The position numbers and the translations under genes are program-made. The notes beneath the pieces were generated by a model, which did no database searches, was not told where the DNA came from, and saw only the letters and a list, made by a program, of their open reading frames with translations. A stretch of 64,000 nt of DNA. Origin: an uncultured Pseudodesulfovibrio sp. (GTDB lineage: Bacteria; Desulfobacterota; Desulfovibrionia; Desulfovibrionales; Desulfovibrionaceae). The first letter of the stretch is position 1. The number at the start of each line of letters is the position of its first letter. Shown here piece by piece: positions 49,201-58,821 of the stretch. The stretch spans positions 2,932,001 to 2,996,000 of the forward strand of contig NZ_OY761823.1 of the NCBI RefSeq assembly GCF_963664965.1, written 5' to 3'.

Positions 49201-49464
49201 ATGGCATTTCGCAAAAAATTCACACCGAGGAAAAAGTTCTGCCGCTTCTGTGCGGACAAGGAACTCCCCCTGGATTACAAGCGCCCTGATATCCTGCGCG
49301 ATTTCGTGACCGAGCGCGGCAAGATCATTGCCCGCCGCATCACCGGCACCTGTGCAAAGCACCAGCGCCGCCTGACCAACGAAATCAAGCGCTCTCGTCA
49401 GATGGCTCTCCTGTTCTACACCACCGTTCACAGCGCCGATGTGAAAAAGCGTAGCTCCATGTAG
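49201..49464 (+). CDS. rpsR: 30S ribosomal protein S18
   Basis: 87 residues. Basic, with [32 protein letters not shown], the S18 signature, and retained cysteines in the CRFC pair that form a zinc site in C+ type paralogues. AGGAGG precedes the ATG. It lies between rpsF and rplI. Confidence 0.97.
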   Translation: MAFRKKFTPRKKFCRFCADKELPLDYKRPDILRDFVTERGKIIARRITGTCAKHQRRLTNEIKRSRQMALLFYTTVHSADVKKRSSM

Positions 49465-49478
49465 GGGAGGAAAACCAA

Positions 49479-50018
49479 ATGAAACTTATCTTACGCGCAG
49501 ACGTCGACGCTCTTGGTCGACTCGGAGACATTGTCAGTGTCAAGCCCGGTTACGGCCGCAACTACCTGGTTCCCCAGGGTCTTGCCAAACCGGCTACCAA
49601 CGCCAACCTGAAGGCTTTCGAACTCGAACGCCGCAAACTTCAGGAACAGGCTGATTCCCTTCGCGCCCAGGCCGAAGGCATGGCTGAAAAGATCGCTTCC
49701 ACTCCGGTGGAAATCGAAGTGCGTGTTGGTGAAGGCGACAAGCTGTACGGCTCTGTCACCACCGCCAACATCGGCGACGCCATGGAAGCAGCAGGACTCG
49801 ACATCGATCGCAGGAAGATCCTCCTGCCCGAGCCGATCCGTTCCCTTGGCGAATACGACATCGAAATCAAGCTGCATCCGGACGTCCGCGGCGAGCTGAA
49901 GCTCTCCGTCACCCGTCACGGCGGCCCCATTGAAGAAGAAGTCGAAGAAACCGTTGAAGCCGAAGCTGTCGAGGAATCAGTAGAGACCGATGCCGCAGAA
50001 GCCGAAACAGAGGCCTAG
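49479..50018 (+). CDS. rplI: 50S ribosomal protein L9 with acidic C-terminal tail
   Basis: 179 residues against the usual 148-150. The N-terminal domain (MKLILRADVDALGRLGDIVSVKPGYGRNYLVPQG), long helix and C-terminal domain are normal; about 30 extra residues are almost all Glu, Val and Ala. The tail coding region overlaps the start of dnaB by 29 bases. GGGGAGG lies before the ATG. Confidence 0.95.
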   Translation: MKLILRADVDALGRLGDIVSVKPGYGRNYLVPQGLAKPATNANLKAFELERRKLQEQADSLRAQAEGMAEKIASTPVEIEVRVGEGDKLYGSVTTANIGDAMEAAGLDIDRRKILLPEPIRSLGEYDIEIKLHPDVRGELKLSVTRHGGPIEEEVEETVEAEAVEESVETDAAEAETEA

Positions 50019-51426
50019 ATCAGGCCGTTACGATTCTAATCCGGAAGAGGCCCTGGAAAGGGCCTCTTCCGATCTCCTACGTAAAGTCCCCCCACAGAAT
50101 CTGGAAGCCGAACAGGCCGTCATTGGCGGTGTGTTCCAGTCCAACACAATGTTCCACGAACTCGTGGATATTGTTGATGCAGACGACTTCTATTCGCCTG
50201 CCCACCGCACCATATTTCAGGCCTTCATCGACCTCTACAACAAACAGAAGCCCATTGACCTCGTCACGGTCAAGGATCATCTGGAAAGTAGCGGAACACT
50301 GGATACAATAGGTGGCCCGGTCTATCTCTTCGAGCTGGCCGACTCCGTATTCAGTTCAGCCAACGCCCTGCACCACGCCCAGATCGTCAGGGACAAATCC
50401 ATCCTGCGTAAACTGATCGACGCCTCAAGCAACATCATCACCAACTGCTACGAGGCCACAGACGTCGATACGCTTCTCGGCGAATCCGAAAAAGAAATTT
50501 TCAACATCGCGCAGCAGCAGTCCTCAACCAACCAGTCCGACAGTAAACGCCTGCTGGACCGTGTCTTTGAGGACCTGACCAAAAAATACGAACAGAAGTC
50601 CGCCATCACCGGTATCGCCACGCACTACCACGACTTCGACAACATGACCGCCGGACTCCAGAATTCGGACCTCATCATCATGGCAGGCCGTCCCTCCATG
50701 GGTAAGACCGCATTCGCCCTGAACGTGGCCCTGCGTGCCGCAGCTCGTTCCGAAGCACCCACCGTCGTCTTTTCGCTGGAAATGAGCATGGAACAGCTCA
50801 TGACCCGTCTGCTCGCAGTTCAGGCCAAAGTCGGTCTCCAGAACCTGCGTACCGGTTATATCGAAGATCAGGACTGGCAGAAACTCTATGAGGCCGGAGA
50901 CACTCTGGCGCAGGCTCCTATTTTCATTGACGATACTCCGGCTCTTTCCACGCTGGAGCTTCAGGCCCGTTGCCGACGCCTCAAGGCCGAGCACAATCTC
51001 GGTCTCATCATCATCGACTACCTGCAACTCATGCGCGCCAGTGGTCGTACCGATTCCCGAGAGCAGGAAATCTCCGAAATTTCACGAAGCCTCAAAGCTC
51101 TGGCCAAGGAACTCAACGTCCCGGTTATTGCCCTGTCGCAGCTTAACCGCAAAGTTGAAGAGCGCACGGACAAACGGCCCATGATGTCCGACCTCCGTGA
51201 ATCCGGTGCCATCGAGCAGGATGCGGATATCATCATCTTTCTCTACCGCGACGCCGCGTACAACAAGAGCGAGGACAATCCGCTCAAGAATCACGCGGAA
51301 ATCATCATTGCCAAACAGCGTAACGGCCCAGTCGGCAAGTGCGAACTCTTCTTCAAGAAGGAGTACACCCTGTTCGAGAACATGGATGCTACTCCGTACC
51401 CTTCGGAACTTCCCGAAGGCGTTTAA
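49990..51426 (+). CDS. dnaB: Replicative DNA helicase DnaB
   Basis: 478 residues. N-terminal DnaG-binding domain (EAEQAVIGGVFQSN), then the RecA-type core with Walker A MAGRPSMGKTAFALN, Walker B LGLIIIDYLQLM and SRSLKALAKELNVPVIALSQLNR plus arginine-finger block. The start at 49990 is inside rplI (29-base overlap); no other Met lies before the conserved domain, and the N-terminal 20 residues are basic and disordered. Overlap implies coupled translation. Confidence 0.94.
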   Translation: MPQKPKQRPRSGRYDSNPEEALERASSDLLRKVPPQNLEAEQAVIGGVFQSNTMFHELVDIVDADDFYSPAHRTIFQAFIDLYNKQKPIDLVTVKDHLESSGTLDTIGGPVYLFELADSVFSSANALHHAQIVRDKSILRKLIDASSNIITNCYEATDVDTLLGESEKEIFNIAQQQSSTNQSDSKRLLDRVFEDLTKKYEQKSAITGIATHYHDFDNMTAGLQNSDLIIMAGRPSMGKTAFALNVALRAAARSEAPTVVFSLEMSMEQLMTRLLAVQAKVGLQNLRTGYIEDQDWQKLYEAGDTLAQAPIFIDDTPALSTLELQARCRRLKAEHNLGLIIIDYLQLMRASGRTDSREQEISEISRSLKALAKELNVPVIALSQLNRKVEERTDKRPMMSDLRESGAIEQDADIIIFLYRDAAYNKSEDNPLKNHAEIIIAKQRNGPVGKCELFFKKEYTLFENMDATPYPSELPEGV

Positions 51427-51447
51427 TCTATTACCCCGCAGACCGCC

Positions 51448-52734
51448 ATGTACTACGACTCAGTGGAAGCCCTGGACCGTGCGGAACTGGAAGAACTCCA
51501 GCTCACACGCTTGAAAGAGACAATCACCAACGCCAAGAACTCCCCCTTTTATGCGGAGCGTCTTGCCAACGTGAACCCCGATGATCTCACCTCCGTATCC
51601 CAGATTACGGACTTGCCCTTCACCACCAAGGACGACCTGCGTAGCCAGTACCCTTATGGTCTGCTGACCCGCTCTCTTGATGATTTCGTGCGCCTGCACG
51701 CCTCTTCCGGCACCACGGGCACACCCACTGCAATTTTCTACACCCAGAAAGACCTCGACACCTGGGCCGATCTCATGGCGCGCAGCATGCACTGCTGTGG
51801 CTGCCGCAAGTCTGACGTGCTGCAAAACATGTCTGGATACGGCCTTTTTACCGGCGGCCTCGGCATCCATTACGGTTCCGAACGACTTGGCATGCTCACC
51901 GTCCCGGCTGGCGCGGGCAACACCAAACGCCAAATCAAGCTGATCCGCGATTTCAACGTCTCGGTTCTGCACATCATCCCGTCCTTTGCGCTCTACTTTG
52001 CACAGAAGGTACAGGAAGAAGGCTTTGATACGGCAGACATGCCATGGCGAATCGCGCTCATCGGAGCAGAACCTCACACAGAGGAAGCCCGCCGGAAAAT
52101 CGAGGAAATGATGCACATCAAGGCATACAACTCCTATGGACTGTCCGAAATGAACGGCCCGGGCGTTGCCTTTGAATGTGTCGAACAAAACGGAATGCAC
52201 GTCTGGGAAGATTGCTACATCGCCGAAGTCATCAATCCGCAGACCGGTGAACACGTTGCCGAAGGCGAAATCGGCGAGCTGGTCATGACCACCATTTCCC
52301 GCGAAGGCATGCCCATCATCCGATACCGCACCCGCGACCTGACCCGCTTCATTCCCGGTGAATGTGCCTGCGGACGCAAACATCGCCGCATCGACCGCAT
52401 CGCGGGACGTGCCGATGACATGATGATCCTCAAGGGCGTCAACATCTATCCCATGCAGATCGAACAGTGCCTCATGTCCATGCCCGAAGTCGGCCAGAAC
52501 TACCTCATTGAACTGGTGACCGAAGGTGTCAGCGATCAAATGAAGGTCAAGGTCGAAATCAAGGACGAATTCTTCGTGGAAGACATGCGTGTGTTGCAAG
52601 GACTCCAGAAAAAGATCGCCAAAAACCTTTGCAGCGAAATTCTGCTCACACCGCGAGTGGAACTCTGCCAGCACGACTCCATTCCCAAGACAGAGGGCAA
52701 GGCCGTGCGCGTGGTCGACAACCGCGAGAAATAA
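51448..52734 (+). CDS. PaaK-type phenylacetate/aryl-CoA ligase
   Basis: 428 residues of the adenylate-forming superfamily. ATP motif HASSGTTGTPTAIFYTQ, IPSFALYFAQ, YGLSEMNGPGVAFEC, TRDLTRFIPGECACGRKHRRIDRIAGRADDM and GVNIYPMQIEQ are all typical of phenylacetate-CoA ligases. Likely activates an aryl acid for degradation or scavenging (substrate unproven). It begins 22 bases after dnaB and ends directly before the DUF456 gene. Confidence 0.9.
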   Translation: MYYDSVEALDRAELEELQLTRLKETITNAKNSPFYAERLANVNPDDLTSVSQITDLPFTTKDDLRSQYPYGLLTRSLDDFVRLHASSGTTGTPTAIFYTQKDLDTWADLMARSMHCCGCRKSDVLQNMSGYGLFTGGLGIHYGSERLGMLTVPAGAGNTKRQIKLIRDFNVSVLHIIPSFALYFAQKVQEEGFDTADMPWRIALIGAEPHTEEARRKIEEMMHIKAYNSYGLSEMNGPGVAFECVEQNGMHVWEDCYIAEVINPQTGEHVAEGEIGELVMTTISREGMPIIRYRTRDLTRFIPGECACGRKHRRIDRIAGRADDMMILKGVNIYPMQIEQCLMSMPEVGQNYLIELVTEGVSDQMKVKVEIKDEFFVEDMRVLQGLQKKIAKNLCSEILLTPRVELCQHDSIPKTEGKAVRVVDNREK

Positions 52735-53232
52735 ATGGAATACGTCTGGGCCATATTTCTCATATTCGGCCTGTGCATCTCACAGGTACTGCAATTATTC
52801 AGCATGCCCGCCAATTGGGTCGCGCTGGGACTCGTTGCCCTGTGGAAATACCTCTATCCGGCATCCATGGACTGGAACTTCGTCATCATCCTCGCGGTGG
52901 TGGCCGGAGCCGCCGAAGCACTTGAGTTCGGTCTTCAGGCATGGGGCGCAGGACGATACGGCGCATCCACCCGCGGCAACGTGGGCGGTATTATCGGTGC
53001 CATAACCGGAGCTATCTTCGGAGCGCCCTTCTTTCTCGGACTCGGTGCGCTCATCGGAGCTCTCGGCGGAGCCTATCTCGGCTGCTTTGTGGCCGAACTC
53101 CCCGGCCGAACCAAACCGGAAGCCCTTCGCGCCGCCAAAGGCGCATTCGTGGGCAAGGCACTCGGCTTCACGGTCAAGACAGCCCTTGGGGCAGTCATCG
53201 TGGCCGTATCAATTCCGAAAGTCTGGCCGTAA
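52735..53232 (+). CDS. DUF456 integral membrane protein
   Basis: 165 residues with four or five membrane helices rich in Gly/Ala (GNVGGIIGAITGAIFGAPFFLG; GALIGALGGAYLGCF). Length and Gly-zipper pattern fit DUF456. The ATG follows the ligase stop with no gap (TAAATG). Function unknown. Confidence 0.85.
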   Translation: MEYVWAIFLIFGLCISQVLQLFSMPANWVALGLVALWKYLYPASMDWNFVIILAVVAGAAEALEFGLQAWGAGRYGASTRGNVGGIIGAITGAIFGAPFFLGLGALIGALGGAYLGCFVAELPGRTKPEALRAAKGAFVGKALGFTVKTALGAVIVAVSIPKVWP

Positions 53233-53257
53233 AACATATCTACAATCGTTCGACGAA

Positions 53258-53295
53258 TGAAAAGGCTGCCCCTCATGACGAAGGCAGCCTTTTCA
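53258..53295. terminator. Bidirectional terminator
   Basis: TGAAAAGGCTGCC pairs with GGCAGCCTTTTCA (13 bp, 12-base loop) between two convergent genes. It overlaps the end of the gene on the minus strand, which stops at 53297. Confidence 0.88.
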
Positions 53296-53296
53296 T

Positions 53297-53644
53297 TTAA
53301 TCAATCTTTCCCATTTCTCTGAGAAAAGCGATGACGCGGGTCACCTCGCCTCCTGCCATGGACCCGCCGAGAGAAACGGCAACCGCACAGCTTTCCATGA
53401 TCTCATCCACCGTCGCACCGGCATTGAGGGCTTCTTCGGTCTGGTAGAGCACACAAGCCCTGCAACCATGAACCAACGCTCCGACCACCGCCATCAGCCG
53501 TTTATACTTTGCCTTGACGTCACCGTCCTTATACACTTCCTCCATCAGAGGGTCATAAACATCTATGACTTCCGGCATCAGCTTCGCGTAAGCTGCCCAA
53601 TTCTCACCGATCTTTTCTTTCAAATCCAATTGGCTTTCTGTCAT
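53297..53644 (-). CDS. AhpD-like / carboxymuconolactone-decarboxylase-family protein
   Basis: 115 residues, all helical. A CxxC redox pair C61/C64 in HGCRACVLYQTEEALNAGA is the family hallmark, with the nearby His. Members act as small peroxidatic thiol proteins or lactone decarboxylases; redox activity is likely here. Divergent from the LysR gene, so it may be its target (inference). Confidence 0.87.
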   Translation of the reverse strand: MTESQLDLKEKIGENWAAYAKLMPEVIDVYDPLMEEVYKDGDVKAKYKRLMAVVGALVHGCRACVLYQTEEALNAGATVDEIMESCAVAVSLGGSMAGGEVTRVIAFLREMGKID

Positions 53645-53683
53645 TCAAACTCCATTTTTCATTAAGACTGGACGACTCAATGC

Positions 53684-53700
53684 CATTAGACAAGCTAATG
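53684..53700. promoter_or_regulatory. Candidate LysR-family operator
   Basis: CATTAG-ACAAG-CTAATG, a perfect 6-5-6 inverted repeat in the 77-base divergent gap between the AhpD-like and LysR genes, 22 bases before the LysR start. Confidence 0.6.
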
Positions 53701-53721
53701 TTTTTTATATACTGAATAAGG

Positions 53722-54588
53722 ATGATTGATACCAATGAAATGGGACAGCTTCCTCCCGACCTTCTCCGTTCGTTCATGGTAGCCGCCGACACGGGCAGCT
53801 TCACCCGCACAGCCTCACTCGTTCATCGTACGCAGGCCGCTGTCAGCATGCAGATGAAACGACTGGAATCGGAACTGAAATGCGAACTCTTCAACCGGCA
53901 GGGGCGAGGGGTGACTCTCACTCCGGAAGGAGAAATTCTCTACCGCTACTCAGGCAAGATTCTGGAACTCCATGACGAAGCGCTGGCCGCCATCGCCCAG
54001 CCGAAACTCAACGGCCTCGTGCGGCTGGGCGCTCCAGATGATTATGCAACGCAACACCTGCCGTCGGTACTCAAGGAATTCGCCCTCACCCATCCGTTGG
54101 TGCAGATCGAAGTATTCTGCGAAGGCGCACCTTGCCTGACAGACAAGCTCAACAAGGGGCAACTCGATCTGACAATCACCACCAGCAATGAAAAATCAAC
54201 GTACTCAGCTCCGCTGGAACTTGTCTGGATTCTCCCGGAACGAATGAATCCGGCAGACAGCCCGGTCCTCCCTCTGGCACTGTTTCATCCAGACTGCTGC
54301 TATCGGACCAACGCTCTGCATGCACTCGAAGCATCCGGACGAGCATACCGAATAGCGTATGGAAGCCCGAGTCTGGCAGGAGTACTTGCAGCCGTTCAGG
54401 GAGGATTGGCCATCGCTCCGGTCACGAGAGACACCAGAGCAGAAGGATGCCGCCACGCAACCCCGGCAGACGGTCTTCCACCGATACAACCCGGCAACAT
54501 GGAACTTCGTTTCCAACCGGGGAACCGGTCGGAAGTCGTTTCGATATTTGCCGGTTTCATCGCCAATCAGATCGGCATTGCTCTCTAA
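53722..54588 (+). CDS. LysR-family transcriptional regulator
   Basis: 288 residues. N-terminal winged helix (LLRSFMVAADTGSFTRTASLVHRTQAAVSMQMKRLE), linker helix, then a shortened effector-binding domain with VRLGAPDDYATQHLPSVLKEF. Its effector is not evident. Divergent from the AhpD-like gene with a shared palindrome. AAGG precedes the ATG. Confidence 0.9.
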   Translation: MIDTNEMGQLPPDLLRSFMVAADTGSFTRTASLVHRTQAAVSMQMKRLESELKCELFNRQGRGVTLTPEGEILYRYSGKILELHDEALAAIAQPKLNGLVRLGAPDDYATQHLPSVLKEFALTHPLVQIEVFCEGAPCLTDKLNKGQLDLTITTSNEKSTYSAPLELVWILPERMNPADSPVLPLALFHPDCCYRTNALHALEASGRAYRIAYGSPSLAGVLAAVQGGLAIAPVTRDTRAEGCRHATPADGLPPIQPGNMELRFQPGNRSEVVSIFAGFIANQIGIAL

Positions 54589-55463
54589 TCGAGCATTTCC
54601 GCCAAACTCTGCTCCGCTTCTTCATACCCGAAACGGATCAGCTCTGCCGCCTTGTCAAAATCGAGAATCATGCAGAGATTTCTCGGAATATCAACGACAT
54701 AATCAGGTGGATACGCCGCAATTTTCTGCCGCGCGATGGTTCCCTGCATGGCATCAAAGGATTGCAGCACGATATTACGGGCTTTCAAACCGCCCTTCTG
54801 CTGTGGCAAAGAGGATTTGATCTTGTCCGAAAACTCGGAAATCGCATGGGAGAACAAAGACGGTTGAGCCTCTTCTGTCCGGCTTTTAAGGACGATTCCA
54901 TCTCTCGGCTTACCGCAAAGATTCACGGCAATGGTGATGTCAGTACGGTCACTGAATGTCGGCGCGATAGGGACAGGATTAAGAATGCCCCCGTCAATAA
55001 GTTCCTCTCCTTTGAACCTGAACGGAGTGAAGAACAACGGCATGGAAATGGATGCCCGAATGGCGTCAAACAACGGCCCCTCGTCAATCCAGACTTCCTT
55101 TGCCTCTGCGATATTGGCGGCCACAGCGGTAAAAGGCACCGGCAGTTCCTCAATCAACTCCTCGCCAACCAGATTCTTCAGTGTATTGATAATCTTGTTG
55201 CCTTTGAAAAGCCCGTTGGATTCCAACGACAGATCGAGCAGCGCAAGCATATTGGTTACCGTAATGGCCCGCACCCATTCCTCGAACTCATCCAGCTTGC
55301 CGATGGCATGCATGCCACCAACCAAGGCTCCCATTGAACAGCCTGCAATGGAACGGATTTCGTAGCCATTCTGCTCAAGCCAATGAATAATACCGATATG
55401 GGCAAGGCCTCGTGCGCCTCCGCTGCCAAGGACCAGTGAAACCGTCGTCTTTCTGTTCTTCAT
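54585..55463 (-). CDS. Patatin-like phospholipase (RssA type)
   Basis: 292 residues. Oxyanion loop GSGGARG (13-19), nucleophile S43 in GCSMG (41-45) and catalytic D157 in the DGG motif ELIDGGILNPVP. A Ser-Asp dyad lipid acyl hydrolase, probably cytoplasmic or membrane-peripheral. The start at 55463 (MKNRKTTVSLVLG) matches the family N-terminus; longer in-frame starts reach 55541. It ends overlapping the LysR stop by 4 bases (convergent). Confidence 0.88.
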   Translation of the reverse strand: MKNRKTTVSLVLGSGGARGLAHIGIIHWLEQNGYEIRSIAGCSMGALVGGMHAIGKLDEFEEWVRAITVTNMLALLDLSLESNGLFKGNKIINTLKNLVGEELIEELPVPFTAVAANIAEAKEVWIDEGPLFDAIRASISMPLFFTPFRFKGEELIDGGILNPVPIAPTFSDRTDITIAVNLCGKPRDGIVLKSRTEEAQPSLFSHAISEFSDKIKSSLPQQKGGLKARNIVLQSFDAMQGTIARQKIAAYPPDYVVDIPRNLCMILDFDKAAELIRFGYEEAEQSLAEMLD

Positions 55464-55686
55464 TTTTTCACCGCAGTTACAGATGGATGCCGCCTGTAAA
55501 TGAATATTCATCCTTTCCATGCAAAGGTCAATATCATGCACTTTTCAGCCAAAAATGAAATTCAGGCCTTCCAAGTCGATCCAGCGTGATTTTTTGGCTT
55601 GCACACCGATGCGTTTTGAGCGACTTTGGGAGGCCCGCAAGGGGCGATGGTATTATGAGAGAGAGACCTTCAACCTGGATGAAAAA

Positions 55687-57135
55687 ATGACTGCCGATCT
55701 GTTTCCTTCCTATCGTGGACACATGGAGTACTTCTGCCTCGGATGCGGAAAACGCTTTCCCACCGACGAACTGTACTACACCTGCCCTGATTGCGGCGGG
55801 GTATTTCTGCTCGACAACCTTGACTTCGACGAGCTGAAAAAAACGTCCGGCGAAGAATGGCGTAAAATTTTCGATGCGCGTGCAGCGTCCAAGAAAACCG
55901 CTCTGCGCGGCATCTTCCGGTTCTATGAGCTCATGGCTCCAGTACTTGAGGAAGAAGACATCGTCTACCTCGGCGAAGGCAACACCCCTCTCGTCGAATC
56001 CAGTCCGGCACTCAATTCCCAGACCGGCCTCCGCACCGCGTACAAGAATGACGGGCAGAATCCGTCCGCTTCTTTCAAGGATCGCGGAATGGCCTGCGGT
56101 TTCTCGTACCTGCGCTCTCTCATTCGCCAGAACGACTGGGACCAGATTCTCACTGTCTGCGCTTCCACCGGTGACACCTCGGCCGCAGCGGCGCTGTATG
56201 CGTCCTATGTCGGAGATGCCATCAAGTCCGTCGTCATTCTGCCGCACGGCAAGGTCACTCCGGCACAGCTTGCCCAGCCCCTTGGTTCCGGTGCAGTGGT
56301 GCTTGAAGTCCCCGGCGTGTTCGATGACTGCATGAAAGTAGTCGAACATCTGGCCGACAACTACCGCGTGGCGCTGCTCAACTCCAAGAACGCATGGCGC
56401 ATCCTCGGTCAGGAATCCTACGCCTTCGAATGCGCCCAGTGGTTCGACTGGGACCTCAAGGGCAAATGCATTTTCGTGCCCATCGGTAATGCGGGCAACA
56501 TCACCGCCATCATGGCCGGTTTCCTCAAACTGTACGATCTCGGCATCATCACCGACCTTCCGCGCATCTTCGGCGTCCAGTCCCACCATGCCGACCCGGT
56601 CTACCGTTACTACTCCGTGGACGATCCCAAGGAACGCCAGTACGAGCCGGTGACCGTGGCCGCATCCGTGGCGCAGGCAGCCATGATCGGCAACCCGGTC
56701 TCTTTCCCGCGTGTGAAATACTTTGCCGAGAAATTCGAAGCCGTCGGTGGCAAGGATGCCTTCCAGGTCATTCAGGTCACCGAACAGCAGATCATGGATT
56801 CCATGATTCAGGCCAACCGCAACGGGCACATCGCCTGTACACAGGGCGGCGAATCCTTTGCCGGAGCCAAACGCGCCAAGGAACTCGGTCTCGTCACCGA
56901 CGAGGAGCTCTGCATCCTCGACTCCACGGCCCATCAGCTCAAGTTCGTTGATTTCCAGAACATGTATTTTGACAACGCCTTTCCCCCGGAATTCGAGGTC
57001 GCACCCGACACCACGCTCGCCAACAAGCCGGAGCTGGTCATTACCCCCGAGGAAAAGGACGCCCTGTCTGCCGAAGAATACACCCGCACCACTGCGGACA
57101 ACGTTGTTGCAAAGCTCGGCCTGAAAAAGAAATAA
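55687..57135 (+). CDS. thrC: Threonine synthase
   Basis: PLP enzyme that turns O-phosphohomoserine into threonine. 482 residues, with a zinc ribbon near the N-terminus (C17-x2-C20, C33-x2-C36). PLP lysine K131 in SASFKDRGM; ASTGDTSAAAALYASYVG and IPIGNAGNITAIMAGFLKL are family blocks. The start at 55687 fits the family; an upstream open frame to 55519 has no ribosome-binding site and is likely untranslated. Confidence 0.95.
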   Translation: MTADLFPSYRGHMEYFCLGCGKRFPTDELYYTCPDCGGVFLLDNLDFDELKKTSGEEWRKIFDARAASKKTALRGIFRFYELMAPVLEEEDIVYLGEGNTPLVESSPALNSQTGLRTAYKNDGQNPSASFKDRGMACGFSYLRSLIRQNDWDQILTVCASTGDTSAAAALYASYVGDAIKSVVILPHGKVTPAQLAQPLGSGAVVLEVPGVFDDCMKVVEHLADNYRVALLNSKNAWRILGQESYAFECAQWFDWDLKGKCIFVPIGNAGNITAIMAGFLKLYDLGIITDLPRIFGVQSHHADPVYRYYSVDDPKERQYEPVTVAASVAQAAMIGNPVSFPRVKYFAEKFEAVGGKDAFQVIQVTEQQIMDSMIQANRNGHIACTQGGESFAGAKRAKELGLVTDEELCILDSTAHQLKFVDFQNMYFDNAFPPEFEVAPDTTLANKPELVITPEEKDALSAEEYTRTTADNVVAKLGLKKK

Positions 57136-57147
57136 TCGAGGGCTTCC

Positions 57148-57894
57148 GTGGCAAAAAAACAACGCGCAGACCAGTTGCTCGCCTCATCGGGACTGGCTGA
57201 AAGCCGCGAAAAGGCAAAACGCCTCATCATGGCCGGCAAGGTTCATTACATGGACCGGGGGCAGAAGACACCCGTGTCCAAGCCCGGACAGCAGTTTGCG
57301 TCCGACACCGAATTCACGGTGCCGGACGACAACCGCTATGTCTCGCGCGGTGCGTACAAAATCCTCACGGCCATCGATGAATTCAACATCGACTTCACCG
57401 GCAAGATCGCGCTTGATGCCGGGGCGTCCACAGGCGGCTTCACCGACTGCATGCTCCAGCACGGAGCCGTGCGCGTATATGCCGCTGATGTCGGCTATGG
57501 ACAACTGCATGAAAAGCTACGGCAGGATGATCGCGTCATCAACTTGGAACGAACCAACGTCCGCCATGCCGAACCGGACCTCATTCCCGAACCGGTAGAC
57601 GTTGTCGTTGCAGATGTATCCTTTATTTCGCTGACCAAGATTCTCCCGGCCTGCATGCAGTTTCTCAAGTCCGGCGGAGAACTGGTCGTTCTCATCAAGC
57701 CGCAGTTCGAAGTCGGCCCCGGCCAGACGGACAAAGGCATCGTTCGCGACGAATCGCTGAGACAGCAAGCCGTGGATATGGTTTGCAACTTCTGCAAGGA
57801 AGAACTCGATCTTGTCGTAGAAGGCGTGGTCCCGTCAAAAATCCTCGGCCCCAAAGGGAATCAGGAATATCTCGCATACATGAAAAAATACTAG
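57148..57894 (+). CDS. TlyA-family rRNA 2'-O-methyltransferase
   Basis: 248 residues: N-terminal S4 RNA-binding domain (KKQRADQLLASSGLAESREKAKRLIMAGKV) and a FtsJ-like Rossmann methyltransferase (LDAGASTGGFTDCML at about 89-103, then VVADVSFISLTKILP and LIKPQFEVG). The family methylates 16S/23S rRNA cytidines; target not proven here. The start is GTG at 57148 with GAGGG upstream. Confidence 0.92.
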   Translation: MAKKQRADQLLASSGLAESREKAKRLIMAGKVHYMDRGQKTPVSKPGQQFASDTEFTVPDDNRYVSRGAYKILTAIDEFNIDFTGKIALDAGASTGGFTDCMLQHGAVRVYAADVGYGQLHEKLRQDDRVINLERTNVRHAEPDLIPEPVDVVVADVSFISLTKILPACMQFLKSGGELVVLIKPQFEVGPGQTDKGIVRDESLRQQAVDMVCNFCKEELDLVVEGVVPSKILGPKGNQEYLAYMKKY

Positions 57895-57915
57895 CCTGTA
57901 CCGAGTCGCAATCTC

Positions 57916-58821
57916 ATGTTCCAAGGCCTCATCTACTCCACCATCTCCGCACTCGCCTTCGCCTCCATGGCGATACTCGTGAAACTCGGTTACGCCGCAG
58001 GTCTCGACGGCGCGGTCATGATGCAATACCGCTTCACTTACGCCGCGCTGATACTTGTCCCGATCCTGTATTTCAAGGACCGCTCCCTGCTCAGAATATC
58101 GTGGTCCAATCTCTGGAAATGTGCATTCATCGGCCTAGTCATCTACGGCCTGCAAACGACCTGTTTCGTCCGGGGGCTGGCCTATATTCCGGCTTCCACG
58201 GCAGCACTGATCCTCTACATTTATCCAGTCGCCGTAGCCCTGATGTCCGCGGTCCTGCTGAAAGCGAAAATCACACGACTCACTGCGGTGGCACTGGCGC
58301 TCATCATGTTCGGCAGCTGTCTGGTTTTCTATGACGCATTCCTCAAGAAAGCCGAGACAATAGGATTGCTCTACGCCGTCGGGGCAATGGTCTTCTTTTC
58401 CATCTATCTCGTGGTCATGCAGGTGGTGCTCAAAAAGATGCGGCCTCTGACCGCAACACTGTACATCATCATCTTCGCCGCAATTTCATTCAACCTGACA
58501 GGCGAACCTGCCGCATGGCTGACTCAAACTCCGGAAAGTCTGACCATAGGTATGGCCCTCGGCCTGTTCCCCGGCGTCATCGCTGTCACGTTCCTGTTCA
58601 TGTCTGTCGAAAAAATCGGCAGCGCCTACACGTCCATATTCTCGTCTATCGAACCGGTTGCCACACTTGCAGCGGCGGCCCTGTTTCTGGACGAGCACGT
58701 GGTGCTGCTCCAGATCGGCGGCGTGGCGTTCATCATTCTGGGAATCACCCTTCCCAACATTCACGCACTGATAATCAGAAAAAGAGTCGTCAGCCAGCCA
58801 GAAGGATCACTGCAAGGATGA
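57916..58821 (+). CDS. EamA-family (DMT) transporter
   Basis: 301 residues, ten membrane helices in two EamA repeats (FQGLIYSTISALAFASMAIL, later GLLYAVGAMVFFSIYLVVMQ). The loop RGLAYIPASTAALILYIYPV is characteristic. Drug/metabolite exporters of this group move amino acids or related small molecules; substrate unknown. Its last 32 bases overlap the convergent EcfT-like gene. Confidence 0.9.
   Translation: MFQGLIYSTISALAFASMAILVKLGYAAGLDGAVMMQYRFTYAALILVPILYFKDRSLLRISWSNLWKCAFIGLVIYGLQTTCFVRGLAYIPASTAALILYIYPVAVALMSAVLLKAKITRLTAVALALIMFGSCLVFYDAFLKKAETIGLLYAVGAMVFFSIYLVVMQVVLKKMRPLTATLYIIIFAAISFNLTGEPAAWLTQTPESLTIGMALGLFPGVIAVTFLFMSVEKIGSAYTSIFSSIEPVATLAAAALFLDEHVVLLQIGGVAFIILGITLPNIHALIIRKRVVSQPEGSLQG

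Noticed and set aside
55519-55686. N-terminal extension of thrC
   Set aside because: Not part of the family N-terminus; it overlaps the divergent phospholipase region and lacks a ribosome-binding site. Probably leader.
55534-57162. 542-codon open frame antisense to thrC
   Set aside because: It is the complementary shadow of a well-supported gene with strong codon bias; no ribosome-binding site and no recognisable domain.
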